Position numbers and translations under genes: made by a program
The notes under the pieces: generated by a model
Told to the model about the DNA's origin: nothing
What the model saw: only the letters and a program-made list of their open reading frames with translations
Database searches by the model: none
Shown: in pieces, positions 47,369 through 62,700 of the stretch
How the letters are laid out: each line of letters begins with the position of its first letter
How positions within the stretch are numbered: position 1 is the first letter of the stretch
Origin: Schoenoplectus triqueter
Lineage: Eukaryota > Streptophyta > Magnoliopsida > Poales > Cyperaceae
Assembly: GCA_964058805.1 (NCBI GenBank)
Contig: CAXKVV010000062.1
Coordinates: forward strand, 372,001 to 436,000
Direction of reading: 5' to 3'
DNA length: 64,000 bases

Positions 47369-50300
47369 AAATGTAACACAGTATATTGGCTTGAAATGAC
47401 AAATCTTAACGGTTAAAATCGAATTACACATATTAGAAATATTTTTTTAGTTAAGATGTGAGTTTAAACTAGGGGTGCAAACGGATCAGATACGGTCGGA
47501 TAGTGATCAAAATCATATTCATATTCATTTTAATTTTTCGAATGCGAATACGAATATGGATAGTTTCAGATATGAATATGGATCGGATATTAAACGGATA
47601 CGAATACGAATCGGATAATACATGAATACAAATACGGATATATTTCAGATACTAAATTAAAATATCACCAATTATAATTAGATAATATTTTTCATGATAG
47701 ATCACTAATTATAAAAAAATATTATTATAAAAATTATTTATTGATCATTATTATATTATTAGCGATTTAATCAATAATTATCATTACAAATTAGTCAACA
47801 AAAAACTATAAAAATTAAAATATTAGTTAAAATATATCAAAAAATTATAAAAAATTAAAATATAATGTCCAATTATGTGTAAATTTATTTGGATTTGTAA
47901 TCTATATAAAAAATCTAATTGAAAAAACATATAATGGACCTTTTATCTGGATATCCGAATTTCAAAAATATCCGGATCCGAATAATTATCCGTATTCGTA
48001 TCCATATCTGGTTCCAAATTGAAAACCGTATTCTTATTCGTATTCGATAAAAAATTATCCGTATCTGTATTCATATCCAAAAATATCTATATCCGAATAT
48101 TCATATCCGCTAATATTCGAATACGAATCCGGATACAGTCGGATAATATCCGATCCGTTTGCACCCTAGTTTAAACTTTTCAATTTTTTAAATATGTACA
48201 AAAAACTTCCATCGACATTTTGAAGCTGTGACCTTTTACAAAGAAAAAAATTATATTCATCACTAGACTAGTATGCTTTTGCCAAAAACGTGTCAGTCAA
48301 ATCCAAGTGAAAGCCAGCCTCTCACTCGACGCTGAGGAGACCCGACTAAACCGTCACTCGACTCTTGTTCTCTCGAGGCAACGATACCTCACATCCGCTG
48401 CCCCGACTCCTCTCTCTCGACAGCGAAAAGGCCATGTAAAACCTCTGTATATATAATGGTTTGATAGATTATTACCATTGTTGATCACTTTTCCAGTCTC
48501 TACTGCAACAGAACGTGCATTTTCAGCTTTGAAGTTGATTAAGACGGGGCTCCGAAATAAAATGGAAGATAATTTTTTTTTAGACTATATGGTAGTATAC
48601 ATTGAGAAGGAAATTACACAAAAATTTATTTCTTATGAAATTATTGATATGTATGATTTATTAGAAAGTCGTAGAGCTAAACTGAAATTAATAGAAATGT
48701 AGATTGAGTTTTTATTTTTGAAAAAAAAATGTTCTACATATAATATATCTCTTTTGCTTATGTTATGTTAGTGATATTATATTTTTGAATCTATTTAATA
48801 TTTAATATTTTTGTTAAAATGGTTATTACTTTTTTTTCGGATCCGGCCCCTCCTAACTTTAAATCCTAGTTCCGCCCTTGCCCCTGACTCTGTCTCTGGG
48901 GGACACAACCTCATATGTCTTGCCCCGCATGCGACGGGACCTCTTATTTTCCACTAGGGTAATGATAAACGTGTAAGTGATAAACGTGTAAGAGATGTAT
49001 ACACGTATGTGTAAACACGGACACGAATACGTGTTCATGTCTAAACGTGTCTGCACGTGACGTGTTCAAGTGTCATATGTGCCGTGTTATTAAACGTGCG
49101 TGATCAATATATAAATAATTTCGACACGACTAAACACGCACGTCTAACACGAATACACACGTCTAACACGTGAACACACACGTCTAACACGTGTAGCACG
49201 TGCAGTACGTCTGACACATCTATTAACATCCTCAATTTTTATCGATATAACCAAAACTACCACGAGTGGACCCCAGACACATAGATGGTTCAGCTGACGA
49301 GACACCGCACGACACAATTGAAGAAAAGAAGCAATCTTGAGTGGCAATCATTGTAATATCAAAACGTAGTCAGTCTTAAGCCCGAAAAAAAGGAGAAAAT
49401 TGAAAATTTATTCTTTAATTAAACTTTTTTAAAATTTAAATCAAGATTACCAATTTTTTATAAAATTTCATATATATTTATCTTATTTGAATTTTATTGA
49501 ATTTATACATGCTACAAGTATTGACACGTGCCAAACACGTATAAACATTAATACGTCTAACACGACGTGCCAGACGTATCACGTGTCTTAAACATGTATG
49601 TTCAGGTTTTCAAATTTTTGATACGTTAAAACATGCACGTTTAAACACGTGAACACGTATTGACACGACACATTCCGTATCGAACACGTCACGTACTCAC
49701 ACGTGACACACAACACACTTAATACACTATCTTCCACCCCGTTTCCTGTCTCTCGCTGACGACGAGACTTCGAATCCGCCAGCCATCTCGTTTCCTTTCT
49801 TGAGAAAGCGACGGCACCTCATTCTGCCATTCATACTCCTCTCTGTCTCACCGCCAACGGGACTCGTATGCGCCACCAACTCGTCTCTCCCGAGAAATGT
49901 GAATTTCATTTTTCTTTTCTTTCCTGGAACATTTTCTCCCTTTTTAGTTAAGTTATGCATTGGTATTGGACAAATTACTACGAATTTGGGAAACATCTGG
50001 ACAATTATTGCTCTGATTCTTGGTTGTTCTCATGGCATTGACAAATTTTTCAGAAGATGCACAATCCGGTTAAATGAGTTTTGGGAAAAAACTAAAAGAA
50101 TTAGGAACTTTGAAAAACATTTTATTTTTTATATTATGTATTTTGGGGATCACAGGAGCCCACAACTGGTAGAAATTAGTATCATCCCACTCAGTTGCAT
50201 TGGCACTCTCCTTATGAGCATATAATAAATGGTAGTAGGTGAATTGTTGTTTATTATTAGGAATTCTTTAAGACAGTAGCTCTTTTGATTAGTTTGGATA

Positions 50301-53213
50301 TAGTGTCCATGTAATACTAATAGATCTGTTAAAATGATGTTCTAGAGAAGAGGGTATCATAAAGTACTTGCTTCAATCAAACAACTGAGTAAGAACCCCT
50401 CAGTTGTTTAATTAATTCCAACACCTTGATTCGGACCCAATTCTCTCGCTGTCAGTGTACATATTTTCTATAATTTTCGATTTTGATATAAAACAATCAA
50501 TGTGTTATATCATGTTGCTAACATTTTGATAAATTAGAGTTCATTTTGATTTTTCTCAAGTTAATTTTCTGATAGCTCAGTTTAATTATCAGATGCTCCC
50601 ACTAAATTGAACTTCATTGTCTTATTCTACAATTAGGTTCAATACTTGTACTGCTTGAACTAATGTATCATTTTTATAAGAGCGACTTTTGGTGAATAAA
50701 TATAGTTTGTATACTAATATCAATTTATTAATCTATTTTAATCTAAATTCTCTGATTTTTCTGGGACATAATGTAACACAGTGAATTCTTGGGTGGTGAT
50801 GCTGAAAGCAGCCAAGGATGTGTTATACTGTTTGTAATTTGGACATAAAGTTTAATTTTCCATTGCCCACCGAGTTTCAGAGCATACTACCATACTACTG
50901 TGCTAGATTTAATAAAGTAATCAACTATAGTAAATTTACTATAGTAAATCTCAACACACTGTTTGTAATTTTACATTGTAACACAGTAGTATGATAATCC
51001 ATTTTTCTTCAACGCTACCGTAACACAATTTAGCATTGCCTACCATAGCGCGCCGTACTAATATTTTTTCCCCCCTAGTAGTGATCTCAATTAAAAAGGA
51101 TGGTAACAGTTCAGAGAAGTCAATGAAAAAAGTGTACGTGTGAAATTTTCTTTAAAAAATTACCTTCAGCTGTCGGTGTTTGATCATTGAATGGTTTCAG
51201 GTAATTAGAATTAAGCACTTCAGTTACAGAAGATTCATCCAGTTCCTTAAGCTGCCTCAATTGAGATGCGAGATTTGACCTTGCCTTGAAAAGTATATCA
51301 TCTGTCATGTAGAGCATCCTCTCGTAAAGTCCTTCTGAAAACCTCTGGGATCATGGACAAATAAAAATTATAATGATGTTAATCTATCAATCATCTGGAA
51401 ATTTTTTCATTACGCTCCGGTCAAGATAAATAAACAAGACGTAACAATAACTTTTCAAAAAGGAGCCCTAAATAAAACTGAGGAATGCATATGCCTCAAA
51501 GGAAACGAACCGAGTAAAACAATTAATTATTTACTTGTCATTTCAATATATTTTAAGCAATTAAATATTAACTAATTTATAGTTATTCTTAATTAGTATA
51601 TATAAGCCTTAATTAGTAGTAAATTATGAAATAAATAAAAAAATAACAACTAAATGAGCCAGGTTGGAAGACGCGTATATTTTTTTATAGAATTTAAATG
51701 TATGATAGTATAAGACATAAATTAATTATTTTTATTTTTTACTTTTTAAAGAAATTAAAAAAATTTCATTTTTTAAATATGTGTTGTTTCATAGAAACGA
51801 TCATGTTATTTAGAAGGGGTGGGATCCCTTGATAACAAATTTTTGTTTACAACCTTGATACCCAACTTGATATAAATACATCGAAAATCTTAAAAGTAGA
51901 AATTTTGTTTATAAACACATTCTTTAACTTTTTTTCCCTATTAAGTTGATTATCAAGGTTATCAAAAAATAGTTTTCAAGGGATCCCGCCCTATTTAGTA
52001 TATGCATTAATTCTTCATGCACTGTTTTTAATTAATTCATTAAATAAATATATTAGTTATTATTTCTTTTCATAATGAAATCATATAAATTGAAATATCT
52101 GTATGCATTAAGTACTGACTTTCAATTATAGAATAACGTTAACATCCCTAATTAAAATGTGAAATTTGAAAAAAAAAATATTGAAGCTTAGCATAAGCCA
52201 TGAATAATAAAAAAAATTTATCAATCTTTCTTAAAAATTTAATAAACATACATGTTAATATAGGTTTTCATTATATATGTTTGGATAGAAAAACTAATGG
52301 AGCGATCAAATTTGATGAAACACAAAGTTTAATGACTAAAAAAAAGATAAATAAAAGTTCAGTAACAAATATAGATTTGAGACATAGCTTAGTAACATTT
52401 CATGAAATTTATCCCAAAGAAAGTAATTATGTACAAGATACTATAATGGATAGAGTTCCATATATGTATAAATTAAGAACAATCCAAAATGTTTCCACAC
52501 AATTTGGGTTAAGTTTGCATGGTAGATATGATCAGTGCTGTGTTTAGTTTCTTCTCCTCTGATTTTCATGAATTTTAATTTATATCGTTTGTTGGGAGCT
52601 AGGACAGACAGAGAACTCACCAATAGGAGCCTCTTCTCTAGCTCGGCCTTCTCTGCATTCCTCATAGCACTGCTAAATGATGCAGTTTCATCTTCATACC
52701 TATATATGTTTTACTACATCATTTGAGACTGAGTAACAAAGGTTTTGAAATGCCGGTGGACCAAACATGTGAATCATGCTCGTTTATTCATATATATATA
52801 TATATATATATAGAATTAGGCTATGGAGTTATGCATAGCATGGATCATCCCTGTGTTATGGCTCGATTATTCGTTATCAAAGTGTAAATGGTCAATCTAA
52901 CCGTACAAAATAATTTTAATATGAATATCTTGACGTAAATTAAATTTTATATTTTTAAGATTTTCTCTACTATTTTTTAAAATAGTTAGAAAATTACCTA
53001 TTTTGAATGGCTCATAATAACTAAATCAAGTGATTTTCTAACTATATTAAAAAATAATAAAAAAATTTAAAAAAAATTTAAAATTTAGTTTACATCAAGA
53101 TATTTATATGAAAATCATTTTGTATGGTTCAGATCAACCATTTAAACTTTGAAAACGAAGAACAAATCCATAACACGGGGACGATCCGTGCTATGCATAG
53201 CACCATAGCCCAA

Positions 53214-53289
<76 letters not shown>

Positions 53290-56200
53290 ATTTCATTATA
53301 ATAATGAAGATAATATTAAGAATTTGGGTGCACCTATTCTTGCGGATCCCCAGATTACTAAAAACGGCTTACTTGCTATGGAATGACAGAACGAGCAGGA
53401 GTGCCAATGTGCTCAATGTTTACGCCAAAATATTTTTATACATCTTCGAATACTTAAAATTATCATAATATGTCGTGAAACAAACGAAAAATAAATTGTC
53501 ACAACGAATATTTTATTATGAATATTTAGTAATATGTAATTGTCAAATCTTTTTAATAGAAAGAACTAATTATTTCCCTTTTCTATATATCACCAGTCTA
53601 TACAATTTGTATATAACATTATTCCGAAGGAAGGACTTAGTTGATCGAAGAAATGTACCCTAGTTAATGCAGGTTAATGCATCTTTTTACCCTATTTACT
53701 ATAGTTTATACAATTTGTATATAACATTATTCCAAAGGAAGGACTTAGTTAATGCATATTTTCACCCTGTTCATTTACCTGGTAAGTATATCTTTGCGAA
53801 GAATGGAAAATTCTTTGGTGAACTGCTTCGCGGGAATATTAGATAAATCATTCATCCAAAGTGCCTGAAGTTCATAACGATTAGAAAATTATTCCCTACT
53901 TACTATAAGTTCGAAAAGGCTAAGGGAAAGAAGTAGCAGCATCATGAATTGATATTTCTAACATACCTGTTCTTGCTCAAATTTATCTAGAATCTCTTTC
54001 TTAATCTTTTTACACATCAATACGGAGCGCTCATCCTGCACATATATTATACATATAGATTATGGTGAAATTAGTGATTGTACGTACTACTGATAAAAGT
54101 GATAAAAAAAGATCAAAACTTTATAAGCTAGATATATAGTAGTTACAAGCACCTCAAAGTACCACCAATTGTTTTACCGTTATTGATATCAATTTTATTA
54201 TTCGGGTTTAAAAAAATTAATATTATTGTGAATGATTGTATTATTCAGCTTAAAACACCACTAATTAGTGCGCAAAATATGTTGTATGAAGCGATAACAT
54301 TATTCAGCGCCATTAATTAACTCATTAATTTATTTTTCTTTTTGGAGAAAAAAATGAGGGCATATATATACTTTTATTATTCAGCGCATTTACGTGTGCA
54401 TTCATTTGATGATCTTCCCAGTTCATTGGAATGTATGGATTTCCATTTTCCAGTACGGTAAAAAAAATACTATTGTTCTATAGAATTGCAATTTAATTAA
54501 TTAACTTCAAGCCCTCCGGTCAACAGAATATATTTCCTTGTAGGCTAATAATACTATAAAAAATGTTGAATCTAACATTTCTTTAATTCGGGTTATTTTT
54601 ACATTAAAAAATAAAATTGAAATTATAAAAGAAAATATTATTTTAAAAAAATTATAAAAAGAAACGACCGCAGCCAGTCCGTGGCCTAAGTCTTAGCATT
54701 AACTTCCGACGCTCATAACTTTCTCATCGTTTGTTAGAATTTAACATTCTTATACTTTTTGAAAAGCTAATTGAGTGCTCTATAACATACTAAAATTCAT
54801 AAATTTTGGATCATACAATTAAGAGAAAAGAACCCCGAAACACAGAAAAGGTCTAAAATAGTATACTAAAATTTCAATGATCTTTCTATATTTCGAGACG
54901 TTTTTCTCTCAATTGGCTACCTGAATTCATGAAATTTTAGTATGTCATAGATCATTCCATTAGATTTCCAAAAAGTATAAGAACTTTAAATTCCAATAAA
55001 TTATGAATGACGGAAGTTGACGCTGAGAGTTAGACCGCGAACTAAATCTGTGACCCTTTTTTTTTATAATTTTAATTTTTTAATTTTTTATATATAAAAA
55101 AGACCCATTATCAAAATAATTCTTTGATGCAAACATATATAAATGCGCTAACATTATTAAATATGTTAAGATACATATGAAGTTAACCTGAATAATCTTT
55201 GCCTCCTCTTCCGCATGATTTCTGAGGTCAGTGACAAACTTAGTCCGAATATTTGGAAGTTCAGTGTCCTGGTATGGAACCCATTTAAGATCTGAAAAAT
55301 AATCACGTGGAAATTAATGAGTTCTAAATAGGATTGTACGTAAAATACGGAAACAAATTGATTTTGTTTTCTCTTCTTTTCTATTGAATCTTTATCAACT
55401 CCTTTAATTTCGATTTAATAAAGTTTACATATAATAGGCTATTCGTCAGCTCTCCACCTCGTGGAAACAACAGTATGTAGGAGAATCGAGGAAAATAAGT
55501 ACACATGTACTGAAAATTAGTAGGAAATTTACCAGCTTCTGTAGGTGTATTGTCATCGAACTCTTTCAAGTAGGGCTTTATAACATACTCTATTGCAGAA
55601 TTATCCAGCTTAAGCATTTTCTCCACCTCAGGACGCATATTTGACCTTGCCGAGAAAAGTATTGCACTTGCTAAGTGGTGCATTCTATCACGAAGTCCCT
55701 TCTCGAACCTCTGGGAGCAAGGACAAGAGAAACTGACAAAGTTAATTACATATATATTATAATCCATGATAAATAATCAAGAAAAGTAGGCTGAACCTAA
55801 TTATATACCGTCTGAATTTGTATCTTTAGTTATCTTTTCATTTTCTAGGTTAATTATGGATTCTCGACATTTTTGTATAGTGGTCGTGACAAAATGACAA
55901 GACAGTCTTTTATAATTTACTAGGTTCATTACGGATTCCCGACGTGTTTGTAGAGGTAGTGACATGGTATGTAGCACGTGTATAAACGATCTACAAGTTC
56001 ATATATACTCTTATTTCAGGCAGATATAGAACCTTTCAGTTTAATTCTGATAGAAGATAGGTATGTGTGTGTCTTTCTTCTATTAGTTTAACACCCAAAT
56101 TATTTTGCAATTTGGGTTTTACGTATCTCACTAATGGCTTGTTTCCGCTCTATGGATCTCGCAAATGGTCTGACCGCAAAATTTGTATATATAACTACGT

Positions 56201-59200
56201 ACAAGACTTCGATGATCATGGACTGAAGTTGCATTGGACTAAACATATGTAAATTGAAGAAGTAATTTTTTTCATCAATCTAATTTATCTATGTTTGAAT
56301 CAAAATTGTCAGGTAGAATAATGAATTTCCCCTTGCATTATTCTCAGCTGTTCGCTATTAATTAATCTTCTTTAGCAAATTATGTTGCTCTGTTCATTAT
56401 TCTCTATTGAATGCAGATTTGTTGACTACTTACTCCATAGAGTTCCATATATGTATAAGTAAGAAATAGTAAAATTAACTAAAACATGGTTGATTAATAG
56501 TTGATCAGTAACATTAAAGTAATATTGTCTTTTGTCTTCTCCCAACCTTTTCTTAATTAATTTTATCTGTGAGAACTTAAACAGACAGAGGACTCACATC
56601 TAGGAGTTTCTTTTCCAACGTGGCCTTCTCTTTATTCCTTGCAGCGAATATAAATGATGCAGTTTCTTCTTCGTACCTATATTATTAATTACCAATATCA
56701 CATAGCTTTAGTACCAAGTCAATTTGAATACAGTTTATTACAAAAGATAAGACGGCTATGGAATGGCAAAGAACGGCAGGAGTGCCAAACGTACTATATA
56801 TACATGGCTGCAAAATTTACGCAGAAGTACGAAATTCGTGCATTTCAAATGATACGTAAAACATAAAGAATCATGTACGTACTATCCATATATAGTCACA
56901 TTAGATTTTGACGTCTCTTTTGTTATTGACTATAGCCTACACGTAAGTTATACGAATCTATAAAAATTTTCTCTTGACAGAGGAAAAAACGGTTCCTCTT
57001 TTCATAGGAGAGGTTCCATATTGAAAACCGAATATGAGATATTTTAAGTATATTTAAAATTATGTGGCTTATATATATTAAAAACATTTGTTTAGTGACA
57101 TTGATTTAACCAGTGCATGTAAATTAGATTGCATCTTTATCTAATAAAAAAGAGGGAACTTTTCCATTTCTTCAGTAAAATTTAAGGGCGATAATCACTT
57201 TGACGAAATGAAACAAATAATTCACTTCACACTTGTATTCAAAAGGACGGACAAAGTTGAAGAATTTTAATTAGTTCAACCGTTCAATGTATAAAACCAT
57301 AAATGCTTCTTGTAGTTACATTCTAATATTTTACCTGGTAAGCATATTTTTGTGAATCAAGGAAAATTTTGCAGTGAAATCCTTTACATTAATAGATAAA
57401 TCGGCCATCCAATTTGCCTGCAATGCATATAAAATAACTTGAGTTAATCATTATAGATATACAAGAAAAATGATTTTCTAATTATAAAAAATAGTAAGAA
57501 GATTGTAAAAAAAGAGAGTTTAAAACTAAATTTACTTGAGCGGTTTAGATTGATTATTTTCACTTTTGAGAATGAAGATACTGATCCATATCTTTGGGTG
57601 ATTGGTGAAAAGCATTTTACCATGCATAGTAGCCTCACTATATAAAACTTGGGCTATAGCACATTACGGATCACCCAATGATATGGAACCGTATTTTCAT
57701 TTCAAAATTCAAAATAATCGATCTGAACCACTAAATATGATCTTTATATGTAAATTTAATTGTAAACCAAAATTTTATATATTTAAAAAAATTATTATTT
57801 TGTAGATAGTTAGTAAATTGCTCATTTTGATGGTTCATTATGTTCAAATTAAGTAATTTTTTAATTATATAAAAAAGTAAAACATTAAAAATATAATATT
57901 TGGTCTACTTTTAACTAAATTTAAATATAAAAATTATGTTGAGCGGTTGACATTTATTATTTAGACTTTCAAACCATAGATATATGGATCCACATCACTG
58001 TCTGATCTGTGATATACATATTACTAGCTCAACTCTCTCTCTATATATATATTTATAGATTTTGGTTACAGTGTTACTCATAGCACAGATAGTCCGTGTA
58101 CTATAGATCGTTTATTCATTTTTAAAGTTCAAATGATTGATCTGGTACTCAAAATAATTTTCATATTAAAATTTAGTTATAGACCAAATTTTATATATAT
58201 TTAAAAAAAAATACTATTTTTTACATAGTTAGGTATTCACTTGATTTAATTATTTGGAGACATTCAAAATAATTGATTTTCTAACTGTTTAAAAAAATAA
58301 TAAAAATATTCTTTAAAATATAAAATTGATCTACAACTAGATTTTCACATATGAAAATCATTGTGAATGGTCGGATTGACTATTTAAACTTTAAAATGGA
58401 AGAAATGATCCGTAGCACAAAGACCATCTGTACTATATATATAACTTTAAAGACCAACTATACCATCTGTACTACGCATTGTATCATAGCTAGGCCTCAT
58501 ATATATATATATATATAAGTTATTGTATATCGCCGAAATACAAATGATGACCACAACATCAGTTTGCAATATCCGAAATCTAATTCCAAGTTATTCAATA
58601 GATCTATATATTAAAAATCTGATAGAATACCAAAATTTATTACTTTTTAAGAACTTTTAACTATTTTTTCAGATTTTTTATTTTTTTTGCAAAAATAAAA
58701 ATAAAATAAATGATTTGTATATATACCAAATTGGCTCTACTTTGAAAAATCTTAAAAATGATAAATTTTGTATTCTATAAGATTTTGATATGAAAAATTT
58801 ATTGAGCAACTTAGATTTAAATGTCGAATATGTTAAACTAAAATTTCATTCATTAGTATATCGGGCAATATTAAAATGCTTGTACGCCACCGCCAACTAT
58901 ATATATATATATATACTATTGTGAAAACGTTTGCATTTCGAGTCTAAGTGCATATGGCTGAAATTTTATCGTAACACGTCCGAAATTCAAAATTATCATT
59001 CTCATTAAATTCTTTATATCAAAATATTGAGGGATACAAAAATTTGGGGTATTTTGAGTTTTCTAAATATTTATTTTTGATTTTTGAAAATTAGCAACAA
59101 TAATTCAATATTTTATTATTATTTTAGTGCTGATTTTTAAAAATCCAAAATAATTACTTAAAAACTTAAAATACCCTAAATTTTTATATCCCCTAATATT

Positions 59201-59312
59201 TTTATATGAAGAATTTAATGAGAATGATAATTTTAAATTTTGAATGTATTACGATAAAATTTGAGCCGTATGCTCTTGGGCTCGAAATGCAAATATTTTC
59301 ACAATAGTCTAA

Positions 59313-59349
<37 letters not shown>

Positions 59350-59725
59350 GTAAATCTATGGTGAGCTTAAGCTCACGGAAGACCTCCGTGAGGTTAGCTC
59401 AAAAAATATATCAAATAATCTTCAAATTATGATTTTTTAATCTTATTATTTTTCATATTGAAATCTTATGGGATACAAAAATTTGGATTGTTTCGAGTTT
59501 TTTAAGTCATTCTTTTTAATTTTTTAAAATAATGTACAAACATTAAATATTTTATTATTATTTTTGGAGCTGATTTTCAAAAATTAAAAAGAGTGACTTA
59601 GAAAACTCAAAACATCCCAAATGTTTGTACCTCATAAGATTTCAATATGAAGAATTTAATGAGAGTGAAAATTCAAAATTTGAAGATCATTTGTTATATT
59701 TTTTGAGCTAAGATCACCATAGATT

Positions 59726-59778
<53 letters not shown>

Positions 59779-62700
59779 GTTGTGTTATGGTTCATCACGA
59801 ATAGGGATGACAATAAAGTTTATGGTTCGTCCGGCCTACCTGAACCTACCCGACCCGATGGCCGACCCACCCAGCCCGGAGGTCAAACGGGTAGGGTCGG
59901 GTGGTTACGGGTTTAGGGTGTGGCCCGCTCGCCCGACCCATAATATCGATAATATGTAATATGTATTTATATGTGTTATGTATAATTGTATAATTATATA
60001 TTAGTAACTTATCAAATTGGATAAAATTAATAATTTAACTAATAGAATGTTCATCTAAATTATTATTTTTAATTAAATATCATAATTTATAAATTGAGTA
60101 CTTGAGTTGGTTCAAATATTTAATAATTTTTAGACTTAAAAAAATAACTTATACTATGATAGTGTAAATATTTAATAATATTTTAGTTTAAATACAATAA
60201 TCATTCTCTAAAAATATAATGTTAAGAAGAGAAAAATCGTGAACCAAAAAAATATTAATTGATTAGGCAATAATTTAATTAAAAAATCTAGCAAAAAATA
60301 TCGTTGACAAAGTCGGGTCGAGGCGGGTACGGGCAGGTAGGCTCGTCAAGTATCATGAGCGAGCCGGGTCATCAATTTTAGGCCCAGAGGTAAGGGCCGG
60401 GTAGGCCGGGTCTAGGATTTTGAAAGACGGACCAGGCTCCGGGTTTAACATAAACCCGGTCCGACCCAGACCATTGCCATCCCTAATCACAATGCACGGT
60501 GGGGGTGGTGCATTAGATTTAAATCTCTAATTTCAAATATAGATATGTTCGATCCGAACCATTCAATCTACTCTCCATCTAAAAATATATTAGCAAACCA
60601 AATTTTATATTTTTTTGGAATTGATTTACTATTTTCTCGGATGAGGAGAAAATCATTATTTTTGGACGAACCATAATTCTCAGATCAAATAATTTTCTCC
60701 CCATCTGAAAATACAGCAAATCAATTGCAAAAAAATAAAAATTGATTTACTAATATATTTTCATATGGAGATTAAATTGAACGATTTAGATCAGTCATAT
60801 CTAATTTAAAAATTAGAGATCTGGATCTGATGCACCATAACACAACTATATATATGTATTCTTACGAGTGATAGAAGTAATTAAAGTTTAGTGATACTTT
60901 AAACATACCTCGTTATTATCAAACGAGTCTAGCATCATTTTTATGGTCCTTTCAACCTCGGATGTGGAGTACCTATCAACCTACACATATATACATATAA
61001 ATTATGGTGAAATAAGAAACTGTACACTAGTCTACTGATAAACGTGATAAAAGAAGATCAAACTGTAAGAATATCGATAATTCCAAAATATTATTAATCT
61101 CAATAACGTTATCGATACACCAATTTTATTTATGACAATAACTTTTATTATGTATGCAACTTGTACAATATTAAGCATTTTTATTATTCATCTTAGAATA
61201 ATAATAATCTGAATAATGAATTACTCATTAATTTAAGTTATAGAATAAAAACACTATATAAAATAAATTACATAATATAGCCTAATAATTTACAAAAACT
61301 TAATTTCATCAAGTTGGTAACGATCGATGATGATATTTATATAATTAGGGGCGGAGACATGCATATGGACCTTCTATTTGTCTGCTTTTTATTCAAGAAA
61401 AAAAATGTAAAAATATGAATAGATTAAAAATATCGTTAAATTATGCTCCATCCTGAAAATTTTGTCCAACCCCGTTTCATATCCTGGCTCTGCCCCTCAT
61501 ATTGTGGGAGGGGATCACTTGACACCCTTATTTTGAATACCTTAAGAGTGAATTTCAAATCCTAAAAAAAGAAAAAAAATCTACAAACTTATTCATAAAC
61601 TTAACTTATAGATTGATTATATTTTAAATAATTTGAGTGTTATTTGATGTTCTATCATAGGACATCAAAATTATATGACCATTGCAAATTTCATGCAATT
61701 TGACGGTCCTTTCATATTCTATATCAAAGGGCATCAAAATTGTTAACTACTGCAACAGTCTAAATTTAGTGAATTTTGGTGAAATATCAAATGACACTCA
61801 AATTACATAAAATTTGAAACATAATCAATTTATAAGTTTAAGAGTACATTTTTTAATTTTTTATTTCTTTGAGATTAATTTTTTATAAGACTGTCAAAAT
61901 ATTAAGTGGTTGTCAAGGATTTCTTGGCTATCTGTATTGTTTACTTTCACCATGCATTCAATCCTTCAATTCATGAGATAAATTGGAAGGTTGTCTAAAC
62001 AACAAAAAAATATATTATGAATATAATATTATTGATATAGCCATCGATATGAGCTTTATTATACACATTAAATGTGAGTTGTCATGCATCTTAATTACTT
62101 TATTATGCAACATATTTTGTATAGCATTTTCTTTTATTCAACATAAGTATCGTTATTATGCATAATAACTTATTTATGTTGAATAGTAGTAGTATTGTAC
62201 AAAGTGAGTTTGCATAACAAAGTCAATTAATAACATGCATAACAACTCATTTAAAGCCTGTATCATCGATGATATTCAAAATTGTATCCCTACATCAACT
62301 CCCAAACTAATAAATATTCGTACTTCGACGTATGTATGGATTTCCAACGGTGATTAGGATATGAAAGTTGCAATAAAATTAACTTGAAGCCCAATCAACG
62401 GAATATATTTATATTTCCAAGAACAATTGGTGATTAGGATATTTTTATGCATCTATATAGAAATGTGCTAACATTTTCAATCAGCTCAATTACATGTAGA
62501 AGCAAACCTGGATATTGTGTGCCTCTTCTTCGGCATGTTTTCTGAGATAAGTACTGAGATTATAAGTGAAAGACTCCTTCCAAATAGGAAATTCCACTCT
62601 ATAGTCTTCGAACGGGTACCATTGTAGATCTGGAAAAAAAATCAAGGTAATTAGCGATATTGTAAGAAAGATAAAGTACAAATGCAGACCTCCTCTTGAT

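Larger units (their letters stand above)
45845..54035 (-). other. Gene 2 cassette copy 3 (last before the tail)
   Basis: Exons 69, 86, 79, 181 and 110 nt: DERSVLMCKKIKKE, ALWMNDLSNIPAKQF, YEDETASFSSAMRN, RFSEGLYERMLYMTDD and DLKWYPNYDCLVEL blocks. Order and intron phases are as in the other copies. The 181-nt exon has one extra codon (in LNSNYLKPF) compared with its 178-nt homologues. Followed directly by the hydrophobic terminal exon. Confidence 0.82.
55188..60980 (-). other. Gene 2 cassette copy 2
   Basis: Exons 72, 83, 79, 178 and 104 nt: VDRYSTSEVERTIKMML, ANWMADLSINVKDFTAKF, YEEETASFIFAARNKE, RFEKGLRDRMHHL and DLKWVPYQDTELPN blocks. Intron phases after each exon are 0, 2, 0, 1, 0, the same as cassette copy 3 and as gene 1. 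The total is 516 nt, so a whole copy can be gained or lost in frame. Confidence 0.82.

Noticed and set aside
53124..53468. 114-codon frame with a long Ile-Tyr run
   Set aside because: It translates the TA microsatellite.
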